A DNA stretch of 64,000 bases. It comes from JAKAXS01 sp965279065 (GTDB lineage: Bacteria; Pseudomonadota; Alphaproteobacteria; Rhizobiales; Hyphomicrobiaceae). The position numbers were made by a program, and so were the translations under genes. Location: positions 2,976,001 through 3,040,000 of the forward strand of contig OZ257134.1 of assembly GCA_965279065.1 (NCBI GenBank), given 5' to 3'. Position 1 is the stretch's first letter; each line of letters begins with the position of its first letter. Of this stretch, positions 33,761 through 42,505 are shown one piece after another. The notes below the pieces were generated by a model that saw only the letters and a list, made by a program, of their open reading frames with translations, searched no databases and was not told where the DNA came from.

Positions 33761-34246
33761 ATGAGCAAGTCGACGCGCTCGATATCGGGCGCCGCCAAGA
33801 ACACCTTCCTCGACGGCATCGTCCGCTCCGCCCTGGGCGAAGATCACGCCGCGCGCGAGCGATTGCTCGAGGAATTGACCGCGGCAGTCGCCAGCCTGCG
33901 TATTCGCGTCGAAGCCGACCGCGGCCGCAAGGCGACGCGCACCGTTACCCTGCCGGCACCTGACAAGTCAGGCGCCAGCTCCGCACCGCTTTCATCTCGT
34001 GACGCAGAGCCCGACGACGACTTCGACCCCTATACGCCGAACGTCATTGTCGTGGTGCGCACGCGCGGTCGTGACGCAGCTCTGGCAGCCCTTGCCGCCC
34101 TGACGAGCGAGCGTCATCTGCGCGTGCTGGCACACGAACAGCAACTGGGCGTGCCACCGGGCCAGCATTCGCTGGCCGACATTCGTCACGCCATTGTTGC
34201 TGCAGCCGAACGCCGCATCGCCAACCGGCTGGCCGCCGGCAGTTGA
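33761..34246 (+). CDS. Small putative partner protein of the ParA-like ATPase
   Basis: 161 residues from ATG 33761, five bases after the ATPase stop; a TTG at 33752 is the alternative. The N-terminus is basic (MSKSTRSISGAAKNTFLDG), followed by a short helical segment (ARERLLEELTAAVASLRIRVEADRGRK), an acidic linker (DAEPDDDFDPYTPN) and a compact C-terminal domain (NVIVVVRTRGRDAALAAL to the end). No helix-turn-helix is seen, so it is not a ParB. An N-terminal basic patch is what ParA-stimulating partners use to trigger ATP hydrolysis, which is an inference here. The family is not recognised. Confidence 0.6.
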   Translation: MSKSTRSISGAAKNTFLDGIVRSALGEDHAARERLLEELTAAVASLRIRVEADRGRKATRTVTLPAPDKSGASSAPLSSRDAEPDDDFDPYTPNVIVVVRTRGRDAALAALAALTSERHLRVLAHEQQLGVPPGQHSLADIRHAIVAAAERRIANRLAAGS

Positions 34247-34248
34247 CG

Positions 34249-34491
34249 TCAAACCGCGCGATGCGCGGCAAGGTTGATGACATTGTCCTCGGGACCGTCA
34301 ACCAGCGAGAAGTGTGAAACCTTGTTGGCGTCGCTGACATAGATCCACTTGGCGTCGAACAGTTCGCCTTCGCGGATGTATCCGAAGGTCGGCCCTTTCT
34401 TGGGTCGCCAGAAGAGCGCGGGCGGCGCTGTGTTGCCGACCTTCTCCCAATCAGGCTCAACGAAATCGGCGATTTCAGTCCACTGCACCAC
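34249..34491 (-). CDS. Small hypothetical protein
   Basis: 80 residues from GTG 34491, which has GGGAG seven bases upstream; a TTG at 34527 is less likely. The sequence is hydrophilic with several aromatics (FVEPDWEKVGN, LFWRPKKGPTFGYI, KWIYVSDANKVSHF). There is no signal or membrane segment. It converges on the ParA-partner gene with a two-base gap. It looks like a small globular protein; no known family is recognised. Confidence 0.55.
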   Translation of the reverse strand: MVQWTEIADFVEPDWEKVGNTAPPALFWRPKKGPTFGYIREGELFDAKWIYVSDANKVSHFSLVDGPEDNVINLAAHRAV

Positions 34492-34552
34492 GGCGCGGCT
34501 CCCAACGGCTTCTCTTGTTGGAGGCAAGCTTAGCCCGGTCGCGCCGGCAATC

Positions 34553-34930
34553 CTAGTTCGGTGCCGGACAGCGCCGTTCGCCCAGCTTTTCGACCTGCTC
34601 GCAGTGTGAGGTAAAAGTCGCCGACTGCCCCTCGGCCGTGGTGTTCAGCGACACGTGGCAGCGCAGCTTCTGGTCAAGCCCGGCACGCACGAACATGTGG
34701 AACCCTTCACCGGGGCGCATCGCGAAACGCAGTGTGCAGTCCTCGCCGTCCGGATTGAACAGGATCACGACCTCCGTGTTCGACTGCGGCACCTCCATCC
34801 CGAAGGTATCGCCGCCATCCCCCAGGGCCACCTCTGACTGCGGCCCGATGGTGAACAACTCGTCGGTCCGCGCTGAAGCCGGCACAGCCATCAGGAACAC
34901 CGCATAGAGACGGATCAGCCAATGCGTCAT
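34553..34930 (-). CDS. Small secreted protein of unknown function
   Basis: 125 residues. A signal peptide (MTHWLIRLYAVFLMAVPASA) precedes a mature part with four Cys (EDCTLRF, LRCHV, SHCEQ, RRCPA), suggesting two disulfides in a small beta-rich domain (VVILFNPDGEDCTLRFAM). ATG 34930 has GAGGAG seven bases upstream. A perfect hairpin lies further upstream in the leader. The function is unknown. Confidence 0.7.
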   Translation of the reverse strand: MTHWLIRLYAVFLMAVPASARTDELFTIGPQSEVALGDGGDTFGMEVPQSNTEVVILFNPDGEDCTLRFAMRPGEGFHMFVRAGLDQKLRCHVSLNTTAEGQSATFTSHCEQVEKLGERRCPAPN

Positions 34931-34947
34931 GCGCCCACTCCTCGCAG

Positions 34948-34968
34948 CACACCCCTTTTCGGGGTGTG
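34948..34968 (-). other. Perfect hairpin in the leader of the secreted-protein gene
   Basis: CACACCCC and GGGGTGTG pair over 8 bp around a 5-base loop, 18 bases upstream of ATG 34930 and just before its GAGGAG. There is no T-run in the direction of transcription. It may be a leader stem-loop or the 3' hairpin of an upstream message. Confidence 0.45.
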
Positions 34969-35043
34969 ACGCGATGACGCTACCATGTACGAACGCTGCG
35001 GGGAGTCACCGCGGTGACCTCTCCACTGCAATTCCGCACACGG

Positions 35044-35967
35044 CTACTTGCGGCCGGGGTCGTACTTGTGGCGCTGGCGCCATTCCGAGATCATGTAGCC
35101 AAGTTCGTCGTCGATCACGTCCGGCAGCACGATCCGCACAGCGACGAGTTGATCGCCGGTCGTGTTGGTGGCGGCGTTCTTAACGCCCTTGCCCTTGAGC
35201 CGGAAGATGCGGCCCGAACTTGTGCCCTTGGGGATCGTCAGCTGCACGCGGCCGTCGACCGTCGGCACCTCGACCTTGGCGCCCAGTATCGCCTCGTCAA
35301 TCGTGATCGGCAGGTCGAGTTGCACGTCGAGTCCCTGGCGCTTGAACTGACTGTGCGGTTTGACGCGGATCTCCACCAGCGCGTCGCCGGGCTCCCCGCC
35401 GCGCGGTGCCGGCGAGCCTTTACCCTTCAGCCGCAGCACCTGACCGTCGCTGACACCTTCAGGCACAGTCAGATCGAGGGTGCCGCCCTCCGGCAGCGTC
35501 ACGCGCTTGCGGGCACCCTTCACCGCCTCCAGGAAGTCGACGTCCAGCGTGTAGCGCACGTCGCGGCCGCGCGGCGCATAGGTTCCGCCCCCGGCCGCAC
35601 GTCCGCCGGCCCCCGCGGCCCCGCGGAAACCTCCGAAAATGTCCGAGAAGACATCACCGAAACCGAAATCGCCGAATTCGCCGCCGCCCCCAGCCGTCGG
35701 CCCGCGTCCAGCACCTGCAGCGTGCGGACGCGAATAGCGCCGCGGCTCGCCCATGCCGTCGATCTCGCCGCGATCGAACTGCCGCCGCTTTTCCGGGTCA
35801 CCTAGAATTTCGTGGGCTGCTGTGACCTTCTTGAAGCGCTCCTCCGCCGTCTTCGACGGGTTGACATCGGGATGCAGCTCCTTGACGAGCTTCAAGTATG
35901 CCTTGCGGATGTCGTCGTCCGAAGCGGCACGGGCGACACCCAGGACAGTATAGGGGTCGTCGGCCAT
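35044..35967 (-). CDS. J-domain co-chaperone, CbpA-like (class B DnaJ)
   Basis: 307 residues. The J domain (1-70) has the HPD motif at 32-34. A Gly/Ala/Phe-rich linker (about 85-125) precedes the two C-terminal substrate-binding barrels (LDVDFLEAVKGARKRVTLPEG, then LPITIDEAILGAKVEVPTVDG), without the zinc-finger domain of DnaJ itself. It stimulates DnaK ATP turnover. The start at 35967 is set by MADDPYTVLGV; the frame to 36114 overlaps the ppx end. It lies on the same strand downstream of ppx by 133 bases. Confidence 0.92.
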   Translation of the reverse strand: MADDPYTVLGVARAASDDDIRKAYLKLVKELHPDVNPSKTAEERFKKVTAAHEILGDPEKRRQFDRGEIDGMGEPRRYSRPHAAGAGRGPTAGGGGEFGDFGFGDVFSDIFGGFRGAAGAGGRAAGGGTYAPRGRDVRYTLDVDFLEAVKGARKRVTLPEGGTLDLTVPEGVSDGQVLRLKGKGSPAPRGGEPGDALVEIRVKPHSQFKRQGLDVQLDLPITIDEAILGAKVEVPTVDGRVQLTIPKGTSSGRIFRLKGKGVKNAATNTTGDQLVAVRIVLPDVIDDELGYMISEWRQRHKYDPGRK

Positions 35968-36100
35968 GCGTCGCCGAAGTCTCCATGATTCTGTTGGTTG
36001 AACCCAGACTAGCAGGATTTGACCCGGCCGCACACGGGCCCGACCGCAGCTTCCCGCTATGCTAAATGGGCTGGCTGGCCCTGAACTGAAGGCCCGCTCC

Positions 36101-37630
36101 TTAGCGGCCGACACGGACCTCGGACGTCAATTGCAGCAAGGCGGCCAGACTTTCGAACCGCCGCCGCAGCCGCTCCCCGTCCAGGCTGGCGTACGACTTC
36201 GGCAAGGTCAGAACCAGTTTTGCGTCTTCGAACTTCAAGGGCGTCTCGTCGATCACGCCCGGCATACCGATCGACAGCATGTGCGCTGCCCGGATGGCCG
36301 AGCCGACGATCCGCGCCCGCTTCAGTGCCCGCTTGCTCAGCGCCCCTTTGATCCGCTCCGACAGCTGATCGGTCGTCTGCTCGCTGGCGCCGACGTGGCG
36401 GAAGTACACCGCCATCGCGATGAACATGCGGCCCGGATGATCCGTGCCGACCAGCCCGGACTGGGCAATGACGTTCAGGCTTTTCTCTCCCCTGTAGTCC
36501 GGATGCGCCCGCCAGCCGATGTCGGACATCAGGCAGGCCGCATGCCGCAATCGGCGCTCGTCCGGTGTCTCCGTCAGATCCGGACTGTCGAACAGGACAT
36601 CGGTCCAGGCGCACAGCTCGATGGCATGATCGTACGACCGCGATCGCAACCGCGAGTAGTCCTCGCAGAAGCACAACAGCGGATCCTTGCGCCGTTCGAC
36701 CTCCGGCAAGAGGCTGAAGACCAGTCCCTCGCGAATGCCGTAGACCGAGAAGATCACCTCGGACGGCGCCAACAGCTTGAGCAGGCGCTCCAGCACCAGG
36801 GCGCCATACGGCAGCACCTCGCGCCGCGCCCGTGCCACGTCGTCGATGCCCGGCAGAAGCGACAGCTTCTTGGTTTTGCGCACCTTCTCGCAGAACAGGA
36901 TCGCGTCCCGCGTGGCAATGTCGTAGCCCTGCATCACGCGCAGCGGATAGTTCGTCTCGTCCATGTGCAGCTTGGCGAGTGCACGCCATGTGCCGCCAAC
37001 GGCATAGAACGGCCGACCGACGCCTTTCGCCAGCCAGTCGATCTTGCCCAGTGCCTCGTCGATCAGCATCATCGCCTTGTCCAGCTTGTCGCCGGTCGTA
37101 TCGATCAGCCTGAGACCGCCGAGCGGCATCGTCGTCGCCTCGTTCAGCGTATCCTTGTAGATGTCGATCAGTTCCAGGCTGCCGCCACCCAGATCGCCGG
37201 CAAAACCGTCGGCCTCGCGAAAACCCATGCGGATGCCTTGCGCCGCGAGTTCTGCTTCCTTCTCGCCCGACAGGATCTCGATCTTCGTCCCGCAGGCTTT
37301 CTCGCCGCGTGTGATGAATTCGCGCCCGTTCTCCGCTTCGCGTACGGCCGCCGTTGCGATCGCTCGCAGCACCTTCACGCCGACGATGCGCGCAATGACA
37401 CGGAATCGCGCCAGCGCGGCGATCGCCCGTTCCACTGCCTCGTCGCTGAGCCGCCCCGTCGAATGGATCGACCGGCCGAGGCCACACAGGACTTTTTCGT
37501 TGAACACCGGCGTTGCTGCCCGCACGGCGCCTTCATAGATGACGAGACGAACGGAATTCGAACCGATGTCGATGACGCCGATCGGTTCGCGTTCGGCTGC
37601 GAGCCAACGGTCACCGAAGATGTGGGGCAT
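36101..37630 (-). CDS. ppx: Exopolyphosphatase / guanosine pentaphosphatase (Ppx/GppA)
   Basis: 509 residues, ASKHA fold. The phosphate loop DIGSNSVRL is at 21-29, the acidic SGEKEAEL region at about 121-128, and the second loop GDLGGGSLELI at about 145-155. A C-terminal HD-like helical part follows. It releases phosphate from polyphosphate and may convert pppGpp to ppGpp. ATG 37630 lies just after the ppk stop. The ppk-ppx pair sets polyphosphate level, acting in opposite directions from one transcript. Confidence 0.92.
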   Translation of the reverse strand: MPHIFGDRWLAAEREPIGVIDIGSNSVRLVIYEGAVRAATPVFNEKVLCGLGRSIHSTGRLSDEAVERAIAALARFRVIARIVGVKVLRAIATAAVREAENGREFITRGEKACGTKIEILSGEKEAELAAQGIRMGFREADGFAGDLGGGSLELIDIYKDTLNEATTMPLGGLRLIDTTGDKLDKAMMLIDEALGKIDWLAKGVGRPFYAVGGTWRALAKLHMDETNYPLRVMQGYDIATRDAILFCEKVRKTKKLSLLPGIDDVARARREVLPYGALVLERLLKLLAPSEVIFSVYGIREGLVFSLLPEVERRKDPLLCFCEDYSRLRSRSYDHAIELCAWTDVLFDSPDLTETPDERRLRHAACLMSDIGWRAHPDYRGEKSLNVIAQSGLVGTDHPGRMFIAMAVYFRHVGASEQTTDQLSERIKGALSKRALKRARIVGSAIRAAHMLSIGMPGVIDETPLKFEDAKLVLTLPKSYASLDGERLRRRFESLAALLQLTSEVRVGR

Positions 37631-37639
37631 GACCGACAA

Positions 37640-39832
37640 TTACTTGCGCTCCAGCTGCTTCAGCGAGAACCGTGGCGGCGTGCTGTCCTTCAGCGCCGTG
37701 CCGCGGCCGGAGAGGCTGGGATTGGTCATGAAGTATTGATGCGCATTGAACGGCTCTTCACCGCCAGCGGGCACGAGACGCTCGGATGATCCGTCCGCCT
37801 TGATGCGCCAGCTTTGCTGGTTGTCCTTCAGGTTGGCCACCATGATCTGATTGAGCACCTGCTCGTGCACCGTTGGGTTCGTAACCGGCGTCATTGCCTC
37901 GACTCGGCGATCGAGGTTGCGGGGCATCATGTCCGCGGAGCTGATGTAGACGGCTGCCTTGGGTGAAGGCAACCCCTGCCCGCGCCCGAAACAGTAGATC
38001 CGCGCATGCTCCAGAAAACGGCCGATGATGCTTTTGACGCGAATGTTTTCCGAAAGGCCCTTCACGCCCGGCCGCAAACAGCAAATACCGCGTACCACGA
38101 GGTCCACCTGCACGCCCGCGTTGCTCGCCTCGTACAGCGAGTCGATGATTTGTGCATCGACCAGCGAGTTCATTTTCATCCAGATCGCGCCGGGCCGTCC
38201 CGCCTTGGCGTGCTCGATCTCCTCGTGGACGTGCGCAAGCATGCGCGCGCGAATGCCGTGCGGGCTGGCCGCCATCTTCTCCAACTCGGCAGGTTGCCCA
38301 TAACCCGTCACGAAGTTGAGGATGCGCGCCACGTCACGCGCGATCACCGGGTCGGTGGTAAACAGCGACAAGTCCGTATAGATCCGCGCCGTCTGCGGGT
38401 GATAGTTGCCTGTGCCGATATGCACGTAGGTGACAAGCTCGCCGCCCTCGCGCCGCACGATCAACCCCAGCTTGGCATGCGTCTTCAGCTCGATGAAACC
38501 GTAGACGACGTGCACGCCGGCATTTTCCAGATCGCGCGCCCAGCGGATGTTGGCCGCCTCGTCGAACCGCGCCTTCAGTTCCACGACGGCGGTAACCGAC
38601 TTGCCGGCCTCGACCGCCTCCTTCAGCGCCTGCACGATCGGACTGTCGCGCGAGGTGCGGTACAGCGTCCACTTGATCGCCATCACGTTGGGATCCGCCA
38701 CGGCCTGGCGCAGGTATTGCACCACCACGTCGAAGCTCTCGTAGGGATGATGGACGACGATGTCCTTCTTGCCGATCGACGCGAAGCAGTCGCCGTTGAA
38801 CTCGCGAATGCGCTCCGGAAAGCGTGGCAGGTAAGGCTTGAACAGCAGGTCGGGTCGGTCGGACACGATCATCTGCGAAATGTCCGACAGCGCTAGCAGT
38901 CCGTCCTTGATGAACACGCTCTCTTCGCCGACCTCCAGTTCGTCGGTGATGAACTTGCGTAGTTTCTCCGGCATGCGCGCGTCGATCTCGAGACGGATCA
39001 CGTGCCCGCGGCGCCGCCGCTTCAACTGCGTCTCGAACGAGCGCACGAGGTCTTCAGCCTCTTCCTGTAGTTCGATGTCACTGTCGCGCAGCACGCGGAA
39101 CGCACCCTGGCTCTTGATCTCGAAGCCCGAAAACAGCTCGCCGATGAACATGCTGATCAGCTGTTCGAGCTGGATGAAGCGCAGATCGCTCGGCGCCTGT
39201 GTGCCGACGCGCAACCGGATAAAGCGCTCCAACTGGCCGGGGATCGGCAACAGCCCGCTCATGGTCTTGCCGTCAGATTCGCGATGCATCCACACGACCG
39301 CCGTCAGACCCTTGTTGAGGATGAACGGGAATGGATGTGCCGGATCGATCGCGATCGGCGTCAGGATGGGGAAGATGTGCGTCATGAAGAGCTGCTGCAG
39401 CCACGCGCGCTCTTCCGCAGTCAGCTGGTCCGGCTTCACCAGATGCACGCCTGCAGCATCCAGTTCACGCTTCAGCTCGTTCCAGCAAGCCTGCTTGTCG
39501 GCCACCAGCGCGGCCACGAAGTTGTTGATCTGCTTCAGCTGCTCCACGGGCGTGATGCCGTCGAGGCTCGGCGTCGTCACACCAGCCGTTACCTGGCCAT
39601 AGATGCCGGCGGCGCGCACCATGTAGAATTCATCGAGGTTCGAAGCCGAGATCGACAGGAAGCGCAGGCGCTCCAGCAGCGGATGATTGCGGTTCTGGGC
39701 TTCTTCCAGCACGCGGCGGTTGAACTGCAGCCAGGAGAGTTCCCGGTTGTAGTAGCGCGAGGCGCCTTCCGCCAGCTTTGCTGGCGTCTCGGCATCTGCC
39801 TTGTCCCGCTGCTTGGCTGCCTTCGTTGTCAT
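37640..39832 (-). CDS. ppk: Polyphosphate kinase 1
   Basis: 730 residues, full length. The N domain starts RYYNRELSWLQFNRRVLEEAQ, and the phosphorylated His is H471 in YVHIGTGNYHPQTARIYTD. The conserved C-terminal regions NLDRRVE and ICCLRPG are present. It polymerises the gamma phosphate of ATP into polyphosphate, which in alphaproteobacteria affects cell-cycle arrest under starvation. The ATG at 39832 is certain. It is followed directly by ppx, and preceded by hdaA at 87 bases. Confidence 0.96.
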   Translation of the reverse strand: MTTKAAKQRDKADAETPAKLAEGASRYYNRELSWLQFNRRVLEEAQNRNHPLLERLRFLSISASNLDEFYMVRAAGIYGQVTAGVTTPSLDGITPVEQLKQINNFVAALVADKQACWNELKRELDAAGVHLVKPDQLTAEERAWLQQLFMTHIFPILTPIAIDPAHPFPFILNKGLTAVVWMHRESDGKTMSGLLPIPGQLERFIRLRVGTQAPSDLRFIQLEQLISMFIGELFSGFEIKSQGAFRVLRDSDIELQEEAEDLVRSFETQLKRRRRGHVIRLEIDARMPEKLRKFITDELEVGEESVFIKDGLLALSDISQMIVSDRPDLLFKPYLPRFPERIREFNGDCFASIGKKDIVVHHPYESFDVVVQYLRQAVADPNVMAIKWTLYRTSRDSPIVQALKEAVEAGKSVTAVVELKARFDEAANIRWARDLENAGVHVVYGFIELKTHAKLGLIVRREGGELVTYVHIGTGNYHPQTARIYTDLSLFTTDPVIARDVARILNFVTGYGQPAELEKMAASPHGIRARMLAHVHEEIEHAKAGRPGAIWMKMNSLVDAQIIDSLYEASNAGVQVDLVVRGICCLRPGVKGLSENIRVKSIIGRFLEHARIYCFGRGQGLPSPKAAVYISSADMMPRNLDRRVEAMTPVTNPTVHEQVLNQIMVANLKDNQQSWRIKADGSSERLVPAGGEEPFNAHQYFMTNPSLSGRGTALKDSTPPRFSLKQLERK

Positions 39833-39919
39833 GTAACATGTCCTTCAAAACCCCGCCGGGCGGGATCAGATGCTGGCGTATGCGACGGCATGATGACAGC
39901 CTGTAAGCGCGAGTTACCG

Positions 39920-40624
39920 TTACGTCAAATCGCCCGGTCGCGCAAAATTCGCCAGCGCTTCGGCAGCGACTGCCCGGCTGACACGCCGCTGTTTGGCCAG
40001 CGCCAGCCTGTCTGCCTCGGCAACGACTTCGTTGGCCGCCTGCATCGAGCGCTCCATGTGCAGCGCCAGATAGTCGATCACGGGCGGCTCTACATCAAGC
40101 TGCCGATCCGCGAACAATTTAACCAGAACCGCCTTCAACAGCGCCTGGTCCGGCGCCTCGATCGTTGCCAGCGGCAAGGCCCGCAGCCGCGACCGCAAGT
40201 CCGGCAGGGCGATTTCGAGCTCGCCCGGCGCCTGCCGGGACGTGAGCAGCAGCGTGAAGCCCTTCTCCCGCGTGAGGTTCAACAGATGAAACAGCACCCG
40301 GTGCTCGAACACCTCGCGATCGATGTCTTCGACAACCAGCGCGCCATGCTCCGCCAGCAGTGCAATCGTCGCGTCCGACAGCTCTCCGGCAGCGATCAGC
40401 CCGGCGCCCGAACGGGCCGCCCAGACATGCGCCAGATGCGTCTTGCCTGCTCCCGGCGGCCCCGCGACGACGGCTGCCGGATGTACCCAGTCGGGCCAGC
40501 GATCGACCAGTTCGACCGCCGCCGCATTCGACCGGCTGAGCAGATAATCCTCCATGCCTTGCGCCTGGCGATGCGGCAGGTCGAAGACGAGTTGGGGCGG
40601 CTGCATTTTCTCAGCGGCACTCAT
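39920..40624 (-). CDS. hdaA: HdaA, DnaA-related regulator of replication initiation
   Basis: 234 residues. An N-terminal clamp-binding peptide (PQLVFDL, 10-16) precedes an AAA+ domain with Walker A GPPGAGKT (55-62) and ALVVEDIDR as Walker B, resembling domain III of DnaA but lacking the DNA-binding domain IV. With the sliding clamp it converts DnaA-ATP to DnaA-ADP and prevents re-initiation. ATG 40624 lies 16 bases after the permease stop, so the two are co-transcribed. The family is usually annotated as DnaA/Hda. Confidence 0.93.
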   Translation of the reverse strand: MSAAEKMQPPQLVFDLPHRQAQGMEDYLLSRSNAAAVELVDRWPDWVHPAAVVAGPPGAGKTHLAHVWAARSGAGLIAAGELSDATIALLAEHGALVVEDIDREVFEHRVLFHLLNLTREKGFTLLLTSRQAPGELEIALPDLRSRLRALPLATIEAPDQALLKAVLVKLFADRQLDVEPPVIDYLALHMERSMQAANEVVAEADRLALAKQRRVSRAVAAEALANFARPGDLT

Positions 40625-40640
40625 AGGTCAGGGTCTCGCA

Positions 40641-41738
40641 TCAGACATGTGGGTCGCGCAGGAGGTCGGTCGTAGCGCTGTCGCCCCGGTAGACGGAGCT
40701 CTGCAGGTAGACCGTCAACGCGAAGCGCACCAACACGCCGATCGCCGCCGCGACAGGAACCGCCAGCAGCATGCCGACGAGCCCGAACAGATAAGCGAAC
40801 ACGAACAGGGCAAATATGAGCCAGACCGGGTGCAGGCCGATTTTTGACCCCACGATATTGGGCGACAGGAAGCCCGCATCGAACGCCTGCCCCGCCAGGA
40901 ACACGGCAATCACGCCGACGATCGGCAGATAGCCAGGCCAGAACTGCACCACCGCCAGTGCCGTGGCCGTCAGCAGCCCCAGGGCCCAGCCGACAAAAGG
41001 AATGAACGCCAGCGCGCCCGTGGCAAGCCCGATCAACAGGCCATAGTCGAGCCCCACGGCCGTCAGGCCCATGGCGTAGAACAGTGCCAGGATGATGCAT
41101 ACGGTGCCCTGCCCGCGAATGAAGGCCGAGATCGCGTCGTTGATCTCCGACGCCAGCGCCCGGATCGTCGGCGCATGATCGCGCGGCAGCCAGCCATCGA
41201 TCTTCGCCAGCATCGCGTCCCAGTCGACTAGCAGGTAGAAGACGACCAGAGGCGTCACCAGTAGCAGCGACAGGAAATTGAACACCGCCAGTGAGCGATC
41301 CCATAGCGACGTCGCCGCCCAGCCGGCCAGACTCGCCCAGTTCTGCGCGAACGTATCGGTCGCGCGCTTGAATCCGGCGTCGAAACTGGCAAAGCTCGCT
41401 CCGAACCGCTCGCGCAGCCACACATCGAGCACGCCGCGCACGCGCTCGATCTCTCCCGGCAGCGCCACCGCGAACTGCTGCGCCTGATCGAACAGCAGCG
41501 GCACGATCAGGACGAGCAGGGTCACCACGATCACGCCGCCGGCAACGACGATCAACGCCGACGCAGCGACTCGGTTGAGGCCGAGCGACGTCAGCCTGTC
41601 GACAATCGGATTGAGGAAGTAGGCCAGCACGACACCGGCAACGAATGGCAGCAGCACATCCTTGACCATCGCGATGGCCAGCGCCAGCAAGACGGCTGCA
41701 GCCAGCCAGAAGAAGATCTGCCGTTCAACGCCGCGCAT
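40641..41738 (-). CDS. AI-2E family transporter (PerM-like permease)
   Basis: 365 residues with about seven to eight hydrophobic segments, the UPF0118 topology. The first pair (IFFWLAAAVLLALAIAMV, LLPFVAGVVLAYFLNPIVDRL) and the late GLDYGLLIGLATGALAFIPFVGW are typical. Members export autoinducer-2 or act as Na+/H+ antiporters; the substrate here is unknown. It is a fixed member of the alphaproteobacterial DUF2066-pgsA-permease-hdaA run. Confidence 0.9.
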   Translation of the reverse strand: MRGVERQIFFWLAAAVLLALAIAMVKDVLLPFVAGVVLAYFLNPIVDRLTSLGLNRVAASALIVVAGGVIVVTLLVLIVPLLFDQAQQFAVALPGEIERVRGVLDVWLRERFGASFASFDAGFKRATDTFAQNWASLAGWAATSLWDRSLAVFNFLSLLLVTPLVVFYLLVDWDAMLAKIDGWLPRDHAPTIRALASEINDAISAFIRGQGTVCIILALFYAMGLTAVGLDYGLLIGLATGALAFIPFVGWALGLLTATALAVVQFWPGYLPIVGVIAVFLAGQAFDAGFLSPNIVGSKIGLHPVWLIFALFVFAYLFGLVGMLLAVPVAAAIGVLVRFALTVYLQSSVYRGDSATTDLLRDPHV

Positions 41739-41807
41739 CTTCGATGTTCCCCAGTCAGTGGTGGCCTCGCCATCGGTCCGAAGGATCGCGACGTCAGCGC
41801 CCGGCTT

Positions 41808-42380
41808 TCACTTGGTTCCCGGCGGCTCATCCCCCAATTCATAGCCTGACATGTGCCGAAGCCAAGTCCTGAGATACGTCACCAGCGATGCAATCGTCAG
41901 CGTCCCCGTAATCCACACCAGTGCCACGCGCGCCGTTTCCAGCCCCAGACCGAAGCCGTCGTCGGCCAGCACCGTTCCAGCCAGCACGATCTGCGACAGC
42001 GTATTGACCTTGCTGACCACAGCCGGCTTGATCCGCAGCGGCCGATCCAGCACCCACGCCAGCACGACGCCGGTTACGATGAGGATATCACGCGACACGA
42101 CGGCGATGACCAGCCACGACGGCAGCGCCGCCTTCACGCCCAGCGCTACGAAAATGCTGACGATCAGGAGTTTGTCGGCCAGCGGGTCCAGGTAAGCCCC
42201 GAGCTCCGTCGTCCATCCGAACCGTTTGGCCAGATAGCCGTCGACAGCGTCGGAGATGCCCGCGATCACGAAAAGCACGAAGGCCAGCTGTGTTTCGCCG
42301 GTGAGCAACAGCCAGAACACGACCGGCACGAGGATGACGCGGCCGAGCGAGATGAGATTTGGAATGTTTAAGGGTGACAT
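41808..42380 (-). CDS. pgsA: CDP-alcohol phosphatidyltransferase (PgsA-like)
   Basis: 190 residues, six helices. The signature D-x2-DG-x2-A(K)-x8-G-x3-D-x3-D is complete: D44, D47, G48, A51-K52, G61, D65, D69. PgsA makes phosphatidylglycerol phosphate from CDP-diacylglycerol and glycerol 3-phosphate. The usual A-R is A-K here. The N-terminus IPNLISLGRVILVP is the PgsA type. Cardiolipin synthase of the same family is an alternative, so the substrate is likely rather than certain. It lies 69 bases upstream of the permease. Confidence 0.87.
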   Translation of the reverse strand: MSPLNIPNLISLGRVILVPVVFWLLLTGETQLAFVLFVIAGISDAVDGYLAKRFGWTTELGAYLDPLADKLLIVSIFVALGVKAALPSWLVIAVVSRDILIVTGVVLAWVLDRPLRIKPAVVSKVNTLSQIVLAGTVLADDGFGLGLETARVALVWITGTLTIASLVTYLRTWLRHMSGYELGDEPPGTK

Positions 42381-42505
42381 TTATGAATTGCAGGATCTGG
42401 CAAGCCGTACGACCGGCGGGGTGAAGACGTGCATACCACGTTCACGCCACAAGACACCCGTGCGCCTGGGAAAAACTTAATTGGCGCACCGCTGGCCGAG
42501 GGCCC

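Noticed and set aside
36059..37789. Long antisense frame opposite ppx/ppk (576 codons)
   Set aside because: It is a GC-driven mirror of ppx and ppk; the protein has no domain and the real genes are on the minus strand.
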